Positions 34,269-43,469 are shown, counted from the first letter of the stretch. The stretch is DNA of 64,000 bases from SHYR01 sp036013055 (GCA_036013055.1 DASCQM010000001.1:1-64000); one strand, 5' to 3'. The notes: generated by a model from the letters alone, not told the origin. A program made the numbers and translations.

Positions 34269-35552
34269 ATGAGCATGGACGTGTTGTTGCTTGGCTCAGG
34301 CGGACGCGAGCACGCGATGGCGTGGCAGATCGCGAAGTCACCGCTGCTCGGCAAGCTCTACACCGCTCCCGGCAACGCCGGCACCGCAGCGCTCGGCGAG
34401 AACATCGAGGACGTCGCCGCCACGGACATCGAGGGCGTCGTGGCGCTCGCCAAGCGGCTGAACGTCGAACTCGTGATCGTCGGACCGGAAGACCCGCTCG
34501 CGGCGGGCATCGTCGATCGCCTCGCCGTCGAGGGCATCCGCGCCTTCGGGCCGTCGGCTGCGGCGGCGGAGATCGAGTCGTCGAAGGCGTTTGCGAAGTC
34601 GATCATGGCTGGCGCGGGCATCCCGACGGCGGCCTTTCAGACCTTTAGCAACCCCGCAGCCGCGAAGGACTACGCGCGCAGCTTCGCTCGGCCGCCGGTG
34701 ATCAAGGCCGACGGGCTAACCGCAGGCAAGGGCGTCACCGTCTGCGACACCATCGAAGAAGTCGACATGGCGATCGATGCCACGATGACCGGCCGCGCGT
34801 TTGGCGACGCGGGGGCGAGCGTGCTCGTGGAGGAGCGCACCAGCGGGCCGGAGACCTCCGCCCACGCCTTCACGGATGGCGTCACGGTCGTGCACATGCC
34901 GTTTTCCTGCGATCACAAGCGCGTCTTCGACGACGACGGCGGGCCGAACACCGGCGGCATGGGTGCCTACTCGGCTCCCGGCTGGCTCTCGAGTGACGAC
35001 CAGACGTTCATCCAGCAGCAGGTCACCGAACGCGCCGTGAAGGCGATGTTCGAGGCCGGGCGGCCCTACCGAGGGGTGCTCTATCCCGGGATGATGATCA
35101 CCCCGACTGGCCCCAGTGTGATCGAGTTCAACTGTCGCTTCGGCGACCCGGAGACCGAGGTTGTGTTGCCGAAACTGAAGAGCGATCTACTCGAAATCTG
35201 CGACGCCGTCGCCAGCAATCGCCTCGCCGACGTGAACGTCGAGTGGTCGGACGATGCGACGGTCGGAGTGATGATGGCGTCAGGTGGTTACCCGGGCTCG
35301 TACGAGACCGGCCTCCCGATCTCCGGCGTCGATGATGTTGATGAGGGAGTGCAGGTCTGGATGGCTGGTGCCCAGATGCGTGATGGCCAGCTCGTGACCA
35401 GCGGCGGCCGCGTGCTCTGCGTCGTCGCCTCGGGCGCGACGATCGACGAGGCACGCGAGCGCGTCTACGACAACGTGCGCCGCATCTCCTTCGAGGGCGC
35501 GCACTACCGAACCGATATCGCCGCACACGCCACCGAGGCGGTGACGACATGA
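34269..35552 (+). CDS. purD: Phosphoribosylamine-glycine ligase
   Basis: A 427-residue ATP-grasp enzyme forming glycinamide ribonucleotide. MDVLLLGSGGREHAMAW is the standard N-terminus; PPVIKADGLTAGKGVTVC, DGGPNTGGMGAYSAPGW and VIEFNCRFGDPETEVVLP are conserved family motifs. The stop overlaps the purE start by four bases (ATGA). Confidence 0.96.
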   Translation: MSMDVLLLGSGGREHAMAWQIAKSPLLGKLYTAPGNAGTAALGENIEDVAATDIEGVVALAKRLNVELVIVGPEDPLAAGIVDRLAVEGIRAFGPSAAAAEIESSKAFAKSIMAGAGIPTAAFQTFSNPAAAKDYARSFARPPVIKADGLTAGKGVTVCDTIEEVDMAIDATMTGRAFGDAGASVLVEERTSGPETSAHAFTDGVTVVHMPFSCDHKRVFDDDGGPNTGGMGAYSAPGWLSSDDQTFIQQQVTERAVKAMFEAGRPYRGVLYPGMMITPTGPSVIEFNCRFGDPETEVVLPKLKSDLLEICDAVASNRLADVNVEWSDDATVGVMMASGGYPGSYETGLPISGVDDVDEGVQVWMAGAQMRDGQLVTSGGRVLCVVASGATIDEARERVYDNVRRISFEGAHYRTDIAAHATEAVTT

Positions 35553-36010
35553 CCGCCCTGGTTGCCGTGGTCATGGGTTCGACGTCCGACGAAGAGCGGA
35601 TGGCCGGCTGTGGTCAGGCGCTCGACGGCTTCGGCATCGAATACGAGCAGCACGTGATGTCCGCCCACCGCACGCCGGACAAGGTCGCCGACTTCGCTCG
35701 CGGAGCTGCCGACGCAGGCATCGAAGTGATCATCGCGGGCGCTGGTGGGGCCGCCGCCCTACCCGGCGTGATCGCTGCCTACAGCGCGCTGCCAGTGCTC
35801 GGCGTGCCGCTCGACTCCTCGCCGCTCGGGGGCGTCGACGCGCTGCACGCGATCGTGCAGATGCCGCCGGGAGTGCCGGTCGCCACGATGTCCGTCGGCA
35901 CTTGGGGGGCGCGCAACGCCGCCGTCTTCGCTGCCGAGATCCTCGCGCTTGGCCATGACGACATCGCCGTCGCGCTGAAGCGCTACCGCGACGAGCAGGC
36001 GGGGCGATGA
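35549..36010 (+). CDS. purE: 5-(carboxyamino)imidazole ribonucleotide mutase / AIR carboxylase
   Basis: A 153-residue PurE protein. VVMGSTSDEE, HVMSAHRTPDK and AGAGGAAALPGVIA are the signature elements. Class I enzymes work with PurK; no purK lies in this window, so either purK is elsewhere or this is a direct AIR carboxylase. It is coupled by four-base overlaps to purD before and the cupin gene after. Confidence 0.94.
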   Translation: MTALVAVVMGSTSDEERMAGCGQALDGFGIEYEQHVMSAHRTPDKVADFARGAADAGIEVIIAGAGGAAALPGVIAAYSALPVLGVPLDSSPLGGVDALHAIVQMPPGVPVATMSVGTWGARNAAVFAAEILALGHDDIAVALKRYRDEQAGR

Positions 36011-36345
36011 GCGAGCCACGCGCACGCAGCTACGACGATCTGAACCCGATCGAGCAGTTCCCGGGCGTGATTCGTCGCACGCTTGTCTCAGGCGACAACC
36101 TCACGCTGGTGGAGATCCGCATCGCCCCCGGCTCCGAGGTCCCCGAGCACACCCACCCGCACGAGCAGGCCGGGCACGTCGCCTCGGGGCGCCTCACGTT
36201 CCGCATCGGCGACACGGAGCACGAACTCGGCCCGGGCGACTCGTACCTGATCCCCGGCGACCTGCCTCACCACGTCCAGGCGCTCGACGCCGTGACATTG
36301 ATCGAGGTCTTCTCGCCAGTCCGCGAGGAGTTCGCGAATGACTAG
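36007..36345 (+). CDS. Cupin-domain protein
   Basis: A 112-residue single-cupin protein. Motif 1 reads PEHTHPHEQAGHVASGRL with the usual metal-binding His and Glu; motif 2 reads PGDSYLIPGDLPHHVQ with the last His ligand. The function is unknown. It overlaps purE by four bases and precedes purB, so it is translated as part of the purine run; whether it serves that pathway is unclear. Confidence 0.85.
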   Translation: MSEPRARSYDDLNPIEQFPGVIRRTLVSGDNLTLVEIRIAPGSEVPEHTHPHEQAGHVASGRLTFRIGDTEHELGPGDSYLIPGDLPHHVQALDAVTLIEVFSPVREEFAND

Positions 36346-36363
36346 TCACCCGGTGTCCGTTCG

Positions 36364-37665
36364 ATGATCCCGCGCTACAGCCTCCCCCAGATCGAGAGCA
36401 TCTGGAGCGACGATTTCAAGTTCCACCGCTGGCTCGATGTCGAGATCGCGGTCACCGAGGCGTGGGCTGCTGCCGGCGAGGTGCCCGTCGAGGACGCCGA
36501 ACTGATCGCAAAGAACGCGAAGATCGACATCCCCGACATCATGACCTACATCGACGAGACCCATCACGACGTCACGGCGTTCCTGCGCTCGGTCGCTGAC
36601 TCGCTCGGCCCGGAGTCGCGCTGGGTGCACCTTGGCCTCACTTCCTCGGACGTCTGGGATACAGCCACGAGCCTGCAGATGGTCGCCGCCATCGACGAGC
36701 TCTCGAAGCTGCTCGCACGGCTGAAGACCGCGGTGACCGCGAAGGCGCTGGCGCACAAGGACACGATCTGCGTCGGACGGACGCACGGCGTACACGCCGA
36801 GCCGACGACGTTCGGCCTCAAGCTCGCCGTCTGGGTCGACGAGATCTCGCGCCACGAGCAGCGCCTGCAGAGCGCGCGCGAACAGGTGGCGATCGGCCAG
36901 ATGTCCGGCCCCGTCGGCACCCACGCGACGGTGCCGCCGAGCGTCGAGGAGGACGCCTGTCAGCGACTCGATCTCGCCGTCGCGCCGATCACGACGCAGA
37001 TCATCCAGCGCGACCGCCACGCCTACTACCTCTCGGTGCTCGCGGGCGTCGGCTCGTCGCTCGAGAAGTGGGCGACCGAGATCCGAGGGTTGCAGCGCAC
37101 CGAGATTCTCGAAGCCGAAGAGCCGTTCGACCGCTCACACCAGACCGGTTCGTCGTCGATGCCACACAAGCGAAACCCGGAACTCTGCGAGCGGGTCTGC
37201 GGACTGGCTCGCGTGCTGCGCGGCTACGCGCAGACGGGGCTCGAAGACGTGGCGCTCTGGCACGAGCGAGACATCTCGCACTCCGGCGCGGAGCGCGTCA
37301 CGCTACCCGACTCGACCGGCTTCCTCGCGTACATGCTGGACATCTTCAGCGGCGTGATGGAGGGCCTCGTCGTCTACCCGGAGCGGATGCAGCGCAACCT
37401 CGAGCGCACGCAGGGCCTCGTCTTCTCGCAGAAGGTGATGCTGGCGCTGATCGAGAGCGGCCTCTCGCGCGAAGACGCCTACAAGATCGTGCAGCGCAAC
37501 TCGATGCGCGCGTGGGACGAGGAGATCCAGCTTCGCGGCCTGCTCGAAGCCGACACCGAGTTCACCGAACGAGTCAGCGCCGAACAGATCGACGCGATCT
37601 TCGATTACCACGCGTATCTGATCCACGTCGATGCGTCATTCCGGCGCATCGGACTGCTGAACTGA
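36364..37665 (+). CDS. purB: Adenylosuccinate lyase
   Basis: A 433-residue fumarase/aspartase superfamily enzyme acting twice in purine synthesis (SAICAR to AICAR and adenylosuccinate to AMP). Visible motifs: LGLTSSDVWDTATSLQM, GRTHGVHAEPTTFG, and the signature loop GSSSMPHKRNPE. The N-terminus MIPRYSLPQIESIWSDDFKF is typical of the short bacterial PurB type. It begins 18 bases after the cupin gene. Confidence 0.96.
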   Translation: MIPRYSLPQIESIWSDDFKFHRWLDVEIAVTEAWAAAGEVPVEDAELIAKNAKIDIPDIMTYIDETHHDVTAFLRSVADSLGPESRWVHLGLTSSDVWDTATSLQMVAAIDELSKLLARLKTAVTAKALAHKDTICVGRTHGVHAEPTTFGLKLAVWVDEISRHEQRLQSAREQVAIGQMSGPVGTHATVPPSVEEDACQRLDLAVAPITTQIIQRDRHAYYLSVLAGVGSSLEKWATEIRGLQRTEILEAEEPFDRSHQTGSSSMPHKRNPELCERVCGLARVLRGYAQTGLEDVALWHERDISHSGAERVTLPDSTGFLAYMLDIFSGVMEGLVVYPERMQRNLERTQGLVFSQKVMLALIESGLSREDAYKIVQRNSMRAWDEEIQLRGLLEADTEFTERVSAEQIDAIFDYHAYLIHVDASFRRIGLLN

Positions 37666-37688
37666 ATAGCGATTAGCGAGGGACCGCC

Positions 37689-38600
37689 ATGAGCGACGTC
37701 ATGCTCGATAGCCAGGAGACCGCGGGCGTTGCGCTCGCCCACCAGGGCAAGGTTCGCGACATCTACGAGTTGCCGGACGACCAACTACTGCTCGTCGCGA
37801 CGGACCGCGTCTCGGCGTTCGACGTCGTCCTGCCGAACGGCATTCCGCGCAAGGGCGAAGTGCTGACGCGCACCTCTGCCTACTGGTTCGAGCGCACCTC
37901 CGATGTCGTCCCGAATCACATGGTTGCGGTGCTTGATGAGACCACCGCTGACGAGCTGCACATCGATGCCGGGTCGGAGTTCTTCGGCCGCTCGATGGTC
38001 GTGCGCAAGGCAGAACCGCTGAAGGTCGAGTGCGTCGTGCGCGGCTACATCACCGGATCCGGCTGGGCCGACTACCAGAAGCAAGGTTCGGTCAGCGGCA
38101 TCGAACTTGCGCCCGGGCTGGCCCAGTGCCAGATCCTGCCGGAGCCGCTCTACACGCCGTCCACGAAGGCCGATCCGCCCGATCACGACGCCCCGCTCAG
38201 CTTCGAAGAGACCGAGGGCATCTTCGGTGCGGAGATCGCCAACGTGCTGCGCGTGCGGTCACTCTCGCTCTACCGCTACGCCGCCGAGCTGGCCGCAGCG
38301 AAGGGCATCCTGATCGCCGACACGAAGTTCGAGTTCGGCATCCTCGACGGTGAGGTCACGCTGATCGACGAGGCGCTGACGCCCGACTCATCTCGCTTCT
38401 GGCCCGCCGATCAGTACGAGGCGGGGCGCGACCAGCCCTCGTTCGACAAGCAGCCGCTGCGCGACTGGCTCGCCGACAGCGGCTGGGACAAGACCGACCC
38501 GGGCCCCGACCTCCCAGCTGAGGTCGTCGAGGCGACTTCGACCCGTTACCAGGAGGCCTACCGCCTGATCACCGGCGAACCACTGCCGGAGAACAGCTGA
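37689..38600 (+). CDS. purC: SAICAR synthase
   Basis: A 303-residue enzyme ligating aspartate to CAIR. GKVRDIYELPDDQLLLVATDR is the ATP-binding start, VVRGYITGSGWADYQKQG and LIDEALTPDSSRFWP are conserved, the latter at the substrate site. It is the longer bacterial form with an extended C-terminus. The start ATG follows AGCGAGGGA. Its stop shares one base with the purS start. Confidence 0.96.
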   Translation: MSDVMLDSQETAGVALAHQGKVRDIYELPDDQLLLVATDRVSAFDVVLPNGIPRKGEVLTRTSAYWFERTSDVVPNHMVAVLDETTADELHIDAGSEFFGRSMVVRKAEPLKVECVVRGYITGSGWADYQKQGSVSGIELAPGLAQCQILPEPLYTPSTKADPPDHDAPLSFEETEGIFGAEIANVLRVRSLSLYRYAAELAAAKGILIADTKFEFGILDGEVTLIDEALTPDSSRFWPADQYEAGRDQPSFDKQPLRDWLADSGWDKTDPGPDLPAEVVEATSTRYQEAYRLITGEPLPENS

Positions 38601-38869
38601 TGGCGCGCTACCTCGCAACCATCGACGTGATGCTGAAGGCGCTCGTCAACGACCCGCAGGGGCTGGCCGTCGTCGATGGCCTGAGCACGCTCGGATTCGA
38701 CGGTGTCGACACCGTGCGCATTGGCAAGCACATCGAGGTCACGCTCGACGCAGCCGACACGAGCGCCGCCGAGACGGCGGTCACGGACATGTGCGTCCGC
38801 CTGCTCTCGAACCCGGTGATCGAGGATTTCTCGTTCGAGATCAGTGAGGTCGCGGCCGCCGAGGCCTAG
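38600..38869 (+). CDS. purS: FGAM synthase subunit PurS
   Basis: An 89-residue small subunit of the three-part phosphoribosylformylglycinamidine synthase (PurS-PurQ-PurL). The pattern VMLKALVNDPQGLAVVDGLS and VRIGKHIEVTLDA is typical. purQ and purL are not downstream; the run stops here against the convergent hisN-like gene, so these partners must be elsewhere. Confidence 0.92.
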   Translation: MARYLATIDVMLKALVNDPQGLAVVDGLSTLGFDGVDTVRIGKHIEVTLDAADTSAAETAVTDMCVRLLSNPVIEDFSFEISEVAAAEA

Positions 38870-38896
38870 CGACCAGGCAATGACACTCGGCCCTCG

Positions 38897-39706
38897 CTAA
38901 TCCCCGCCGGACCCTCGCAGTGCCGCCAGGATCTCGTCGTGCAGCGCAGCGTTCGTCGTGATGCAGTAGCCGGCGTCGATCGTCGCGTTGCCGTCGCCAT
39001 CCGTGAGGTGGCCGCCGGCCTCCTCGATGATCGGGACGAGCGCGGCGATGTCGTACGGCGAGATCTCGGGTTCGAGCGTCGCCTCCGCCTTGCCCTCCGC
39101 CACGAGCAGGTGCGCCCAGAAGTCACCAAACCCACGCGTTCGCCACGCCGAGCGCAGCAGCCGATCAACGTGGTCACCCCAGCGACCGGAGAGGCGCGCG
39201 TACGAGCCGTAGAGCAGTTGCGCATCGTCGATCGTCGCGCGGTCGGAGACGCGTAGCCGCTCGCTCGTTCCGCTGTCGGCTGGCAGTGGGCCGCGGAAGG
39301 CACCGCCGCCGCGTGCCGCCCACCAGCGAGTGCGCATCGCGGGTGCCGACGCCACGCCGACCTCCTGCACGCCGTCGCGCTCGAATCCGATCAGGGTCGC
39401 CCAGACCTCAACGCCTCGCGCGAAGTTGTGGGTGCCATCGACGGGGTCGAGGATCCAGCGCGGCGCGCCGGGTGCGCCCTCGATCGTCGGCTGCTCCTCG
39501 CCAAGGATGCCGTGGTCAGGGAAGCGCTCGATGATGCGCTCTCGCAGCATCGCCTCGGTCTCGATGTCCGCGCGCGTGACTAGCGTGCCGTCCGCTTTCG
39601 CGCGCACGCCGGACTCGCCACCGAAGTAGCTCATCGTGATCTGGTCGGCGGCCTCCGCCAGCGCCAGCGCGAAGGCCAGCACCTCGACGTTGTTCGGCCG
39701 GGTCAT
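38897..39706 (-). CDS. hisN: Inositol-monophosphatase-family phosphatase, likely histidinol-phosphatase (HisN)
   Basis: A 269-residue metal-dependent phosphatase. Metal motif 1 is GILGEEQ, motif 2 is ILDPVDGTHNFARG, and the last is SPYDIAALVPIIEEAGG. The stretch RTRGFGDFWAHLLVAEGKAE closely matches HisN-type enzymes of actinobacteria rather than SuhB. It lies just downstream of the his operon and pcp on the same strand, and no other histidinol-phosphatase is present, so HisN is the best call; a generic IMPase remains possible. Confidence 0.78.
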   Translation of the reverse strand: MTRPNNVEVLAFALALAEAADQITMSYFGGESGVRAKADGTLVTRADIETEAMLRERIIERFPDHGILGEEQPTIEGAPGAPRWILDPVDGTHNFARGVEVWATLIGFERDGVQEVGVASAPAMRTRWWAARGGGAFRGPLPADSGTSERLRVSDRATIDDAQLLYGSYARLSGRWGDHVDRLLRSAWRTRGFGDFWAHLLVAEGKAEATLEPEISPYDIAALVPIIEEAGGHLTDGDGNATIDAGYCITTNAALHDEILAALRGSGGD

Positions 39707-39715
39707 TCCGCCCCG

Positions 39716-40351
39716 CTATCCCGCCGCAACGGCGGCGCGAGCTTCGACGAGGTCGCGGACGAACTCGACGGCCGCATGCACGCCGAGCGTCTGCGTTTCC
39801 AGTGCCATCGAGGGCTTCGCAGGCGTCTTGCCCTCGACCTGTTCGGGTAGATATGGCAGATGGATGAAGCCGCTCGGGATGTCGCGGCCCGTCTCCGCAA
39901 GGTGGTGCTGCACGACGTAGGTCACCTCGTTGCAGATGTACGTCCCCGCCGTGTTCGAAACGGCAGCGGCTGCCCCGGCCTCGCTGAGGTGCGCAGCAAG
40001 GTCCTGTACCGGCAGACGTGAGAAGTAGGCAGCCGGGCCATCGTCGACGAGCAGCGCCTCGTCGAGTGCCGCATGCTCGTCGTCGCGGTCGATCAACACG
40101 TTGATACCGACGCGCTCCACCGAGAGTCGTTCGCGCCCGCCCGCCTGGCCGAGGCCAAGCCACGCATCGAAGTTGCCGCCGTCCAGCTCCGGCAGCAGCA
40201 GTTCGAACGAGACGCGACCGCGTACCGGTAGCTTGAGCGTCGTCAGTTCAACGTTGCGCGGCGGGTCCGCAGCCAGCGCTCGCAGGATCTCCGCCGAGGG
40301 ATTGATCGTCTCGCCGCCGAACGGCTCGAAGCCGGTAAGCAACAGTCGCAT
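39716..40351 (-). CDS. pcp: Pyroglutamyl-peptidase I
   Basis: A 211-residue Cys peptidase (family C15) removing N-terminal pyroglutamate. LLLTGFEPFGGETINPS is the family start; the catalytic Cys is in SNTAGTYICNEVTY, Glu in the GQAGGRERLSVERVGIN region, and His in SGFIHLPYLPEQ. I prefer ATG 40351 over ATG 40357 because GAGGAGG would abut the latter. It lies between hisN and the his operon. Confidence 0.93.
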   Translation of the reverse strand: MRLLLTGFEPFGGETINPSAEILRALAADPPRNVELTTLKLPVRGRVSFELLLPELDGGNFDAWLGLGQAGGRERLSVERVGINVLIDRDDEHAALDEALLVDDGPAAYFSRLPVQDLAAHLSEAGAAAAVSNTAGTYICNEVTYVVQHHLAETGRDIPSGFIHLPYLPEQVEGKTPAKPSMALETQTLGVHAAVEFVRDLVEARAAVAAG

Positions 40352-40381
40352 GGTCATCCTCCTCGAACCTCAATTGGCCGT

Positions 40382-40410
40382 GTTGGTTAGGTAGTTATGT
40401 CCTAACCAAC
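40382..40410. repeat. 10-bp perfect inverted repeat upstream of pcp
   Basis: GTTGGTTAGG and CCTAACCAAC flank a 9-nt loop in the short hisB-pcp gap. It is AT-richer than its surroundings. There is no T-run on the minus strand after it, so either a factor-independent terminator without U-tract or, more likely, an operator or mRNA hairpin separating his from pcp. Confidence 0.65.
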
Positions 40411-40414
40411 GCCG

Positions 40415-41020
40415 CTACGTCGTCAGCGTCTCTTTCGTCGATGGCACGCGCCCTGCGATGCGGCCGTCGGGTCGCGTCGCGGCGTCCATCGCTCGCCCCA
40501 GCGCCTTCATCGCCGCCTCTGCGATGTGGTGGTCGTTCGCGCCCGCGATCTGCGTGACGTGCAGCGTCAGCCGCCCACCGACGGCAAACGACTGAATCAC
40601 GTGCGAGACCATCTCCGACGGTGCCTCGCCGATGCGGTCGCCCGCGAAGTCAAAGGAGACTGCCGAGTACGGGCGTCCCGAGATATCGACGACGGCCTGC
40701 ACCAGCGCCTCGTCCAGCGGGACGGTCGCGTCTGCCATGCGCACGATACCGGCGCGGTCCCCCAGCGCCTGATCGAACGCCGTGCCTACGGCCAGCGCGA
40801 CATCCTCCATCGTGTGGTGGGCGTCTATCTGTAGATCGCCGTCGCAACTGACCTTGAGGTCGAATCGGCCGTGGCGCGCGAAGGCGTCGAGCATGTGGTC
40901 GAAGAACCCGATGCCCGTGGCGATCTCCGCCCTACCCTCACCGTCGATGTTCAGTTCGACGGCGATCGTTGTCTCCGCTGTCTCACGGCTGACGCTGGCG
41001 CGCCGCTCACTCTCGTTCAT
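40415..41020 (-). CDS. hisB: Imidazoleglycerol-phosphate dehydratase
   Basis: A 201-residue single-domain HisB. The metal-binding repeats are GFFDHMLDAFARHG, DAHHTMEDVALAVG, FGDRIGEAPSEMVSHV-like (AGDRIGEAPSEMVSHVIQS) and GANDHHIAEAAMKALGRA. It makes imidazole-acetol phosphate. It is the last gene of the his operon and overlaps hisC by four bases. No phosphatase domain is fused, consistent with a separate HisN. Confidence 0.96.
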   Translation of the reverse strand: MNESERRASVSRETAETTIAVELNIDGEGRAEIATGIGFFDHMLDAFARHGRFDLKVSCDGDLQIDAHHTMEDVALAVGTAFDQALGDRAGIVRMADATVPLDEALVQAVVDISGRPYSAVSFDFAGDRIGEAPSEMVSHVIQSFAVGGRLTLHVTQIAGANDHHIAEAAMKALGRAMDAATRPDGRIAGRVPSTKETLTT

Positions 41021-42132
41021 GCCTCTGCTCCCAGTTCTTGCGCGACCTCGGCCAGCGCTTCAATCACTCGATCGGTGTCCTCCGCCGTGCCGACGGAGAT
41101 GCGGATATGGCCGCGCAGGCGGTCGCTGTCGAAGTAGCGAATGATCACACCACGGCTGCGCAATGCCTCGCGCACCGTCGCGCCATCCGAGCGCAGCAGT
41201 CGGCAGAGCAGAAAGTTCGTGTCGGACGGCCACGGCTCGATCCAACCGGTCGCCTGCAGCGCCTCGAGCAGCCGCTCGCGCTCGGCCGTGATCGTGCACG
41301 CGCGCTCGTCGAGCTCTTCGATGTCCTGCAACGACGCCAGCGCAGCGACCTCCGCCGCGACGTTGAGGCTGTACGGCTGTTTCACGGCCATCGTCGCCAA
41401 CGCCAGCGCCTCTGGCATTACCGCGTAGCCGATGCGCATGCCAGCCAGGCCGCCCCACTTGCTGAAGGTGCGAAGCACGACGAGCGGGGCACCCGCCGCC
41501 GCCAGCGGCGCCACGGATTCCTCCGCTGAGAACTCGATGTACGCCTCATCGATCACGATCAGGGCGCCGGTCTCCAGTAGCTCCTCGATCAACTCGCGAG
41601 ATGCCGCGTTGCCCGTCGGATTGTTCGGCGAGGGTAGGAAGACCGCTTTCGCGTCGCGCGCGGCAGCGAGCAGCGACTCGCGGTCCAGCTCCCAGTCCTC
41701 GCGGCGCGGCACGTCGACGACCTCCGCGCCGTACTGCTGGGCGTCGAACGAGTACATGCCGAAGGTCGGTGACGAGATCACGATGCGTTCGCCGGCCTCG
41801 ATGCAGCAGCGAAAGACCGCCTCGATCATCTCGTCGGAACCCGCGCCGGCGACGATCGTCGACGCTGGTACGCCGAGCCAACCGGCGAGGGCCGCGCGCA
41901 GTTCGCGCTGTTCGGCGTCCGGGTAGCGGTGGGCGGCGTAGTCGCCTGCCAGCGCCGCGCGCGCCTTCGTCGAAGGGCCGTACGGGTTCTCGTTGGCGTC
42001 GAGACGCACGAGGTCCGAGACCGCAAGGCCGTATTGCGCGGCGATCTGCTCTGGCGCGTCCAGCGTCGCGTAGTCGTCGTACGAGAGCAGCGCCGGGCGC
42101 AGCATCTTGGCAGGTTCGAATGTGGCCATCAA
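41017..42132 (-). CDS. hisC: Histidinol-phosphate aminotransferase
   Basis: A 371-residue PLP enzyme. LDANENPYGPS, AGAGSDEMIEAVFRC, PSPNNPTGN, IDEAYIEF and the PLP-Lys motif RTFSKWGGLAGMRIGY are all present. It converts imidazole-acetol phosphate to histidinol phosphate. It overlaps hisD before and hisB after, each by four bases. Confidence 0.95.
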   Translation of the reverse strand: MMATFEPAKMLRPALLSYDDYATLDAPEQIAAQYGLAVSDLVRLDANENPYGPSTKARAALAGDYAAHRYPDAEQRELRAALAGWLGVPASTIVAGAGSDEMIEAVFRCCIEAGERIVISSPTFGMYSFDAQQYGAEVVDVPRREDWELDRESLLAAARDAKAVFLPSPNNPTGNAASRELIEELLETGALIVIDEAYIEFSAEESVAPLAAAGAPLVVLRTFSKWGGLAGMRIGYAVMPEALALATMAVKQPYSLNVAAEVAALASLQDIEELDERACTITAERERLLEALQATGWIEPWPSDTNFLLCRLLRSDGATVREALRSRGVIIRYFDSDRLRGHIRISVGTAEDTDRVIEALAEVAQELGAEA

Positions 42133-43469
42133 CGGCCCTCCAGGCGGTGTTCGATCGCTCGTGCGTGCGCGGTCAATCCTTCGGCGCGGGCCAGCGTTGC
42201 CGCGAACGGCCCGACCTCGTGAAACTCTTGCTCGGAGACATCGATCGTCGATGTGATCTTCAGGAAATCGAAGACCGAGAGCGGTCCGGCGAAGCGCGCG
42301 GAACCACCGGTCGGCATCACGTGGCTCGGGCCCGCGACGTAGTCGCCGAGCACCTCCGGCGAGTGCTCGCCGATGAAGATGCCACCGGCGTTCGTCACCT
42401 GCTCCACCAGCATCTCCGGATTCTCGGTCAGAAGCGCCAGGTGCTCCGGCGCGAACTCATTCGCGAGCTCGACCGCCTCGTCGAGGTCAGCCGCGACCAC
42501 GGCTCCGCCATTCTCGACCGCCACGCGGGCGACCGACTCTCGCTCAAGGTGGGTGAGTTGCAGCTCAACCTCCGTCGCGACCGCTTCCGCGTGTTCCCGG
42601 CTCGTCGTGATCAGTACCGGAGTCGCCAGTTCGTCGTGCTCCGCCTGCGCGAGCAGGTCGGCAGCGCAGAGATCCGGCGCGGCTGTCGCATCCGCGAGCA
42701 CGAGCGTCTCCGTCGGCCCGTAGAGCGCGTCGATGCCGACGATGCCATAGAGCTGCCGCTTCGCGAGCGTCACGAAGACGTTGCCGGGGCCGAAGATCTT
42801 GTCGACGCGCGGCACCGTCTCCGTGCCGAACGCGAGCGCGGCGATGCCCTGCACCCCGGACGCGCGGAAGATGCGGTGCACGCCCGCCAGGTGCGCGGCC
42901 ACGAGCTTTAACGGGTGCACGCTGCCATCGGCGCGCGCAGCCGTCACGCCGACGATCTCCGGAACCTCGGCGACAGTGCCGGGCACCGCAGCGTGGATCA
43001 CCGTCGACGGCAGCACGGTATCGCTGCCGGCCATGTAGATGCCGGCCCGCCGTAGCGGGCTCACGGTCATGCCGATGCCCTCGTGCGTGAACGATCGAGG
43101 GCCGTGCTCCATCTGTCGCTCGTGATAGAGGTGTACGCGATCGAGCGCGACCTCGAGCGCCTCCATCAGCTCTGACGAGACATCGTCGTACGCCGCCATG
43201 ATCTCGTCGTGCGTCACCTCCAGCTCCTCGTACGAGGAGCCGTCGAACTGCTGCGAGTAGCGACGGACGGCGGCATCGCCCTCGCTGCGCACGTCTTCGA
43301 TGATGCGTGAAACAACCTCGGCTGCACTCAACTCCTCGCCGAAGATCTCGGCGATGCGGGCGCGGACGTGATCCGGTAGCGCCGGCGCGGTGAGCCGATC
43401 CTCGGCGCGGCGCAGCACCGTGCGACGTGCCTCGTCGGCCCCCTCGACGATGCGCAGTGTGTTGCTCAT
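42129..43469 (-). CDS. hisD: Histidinol dehydrogenase
   Basis: A 446-residue zinc enzyme making histidine from histidinol in two NAD-dependent steps. RRAGIYMAGSDTVLPSTVI, KIFGPGNVFVTLAKRQLYG, DLLAQAEHDE and FAPEHLAL are visible; the usual GG in VPGG is AGSD here, and a C-terminal GPSHVMPTGGSARF motif is intact. ATG 43469 was chosen because it overlaps the upstream stop by four bases and gives a normal N-terminus. Confidence 0.95.
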   Translation of the reverse strand: MSNTLRIVEGADEARRTVLRRAEDRLTAPALPDHVRARIAEIFGEELSAAEVVSRIIEDVRSEGDAAVRRYSQQFDGSSYEELEVTHDEIMAAYDDVSSELMEALEVALDRVHLYHERQMEHGPRSFTHEGIGMTVSPLRRAGIYMAGSDTVLPSTVIHAAVPGTVAEVPEIVGVTAARADGSVHPLKLVAAHLAGVHRIFRASGVQGIAALAFGTETVPRVDKIFGPGNVFVTLAKRQLYGIVGIDALYGPTETLVLADATAAPDLCAADLLAQAEHDELATPVLITTSREHAEAVATEVELQLTHLERESVARVAVENGGAVVAADLDEAVELANEFAPEHLALLTENPEMLVEQVTNAGGIFIGEHSPEVLGDYVAGPSHVMPTGGSARFAGPLSVFDFLKITSTIDVSEQEFHEVGPFAATLARAEGLTAHARAIEHRLEGR

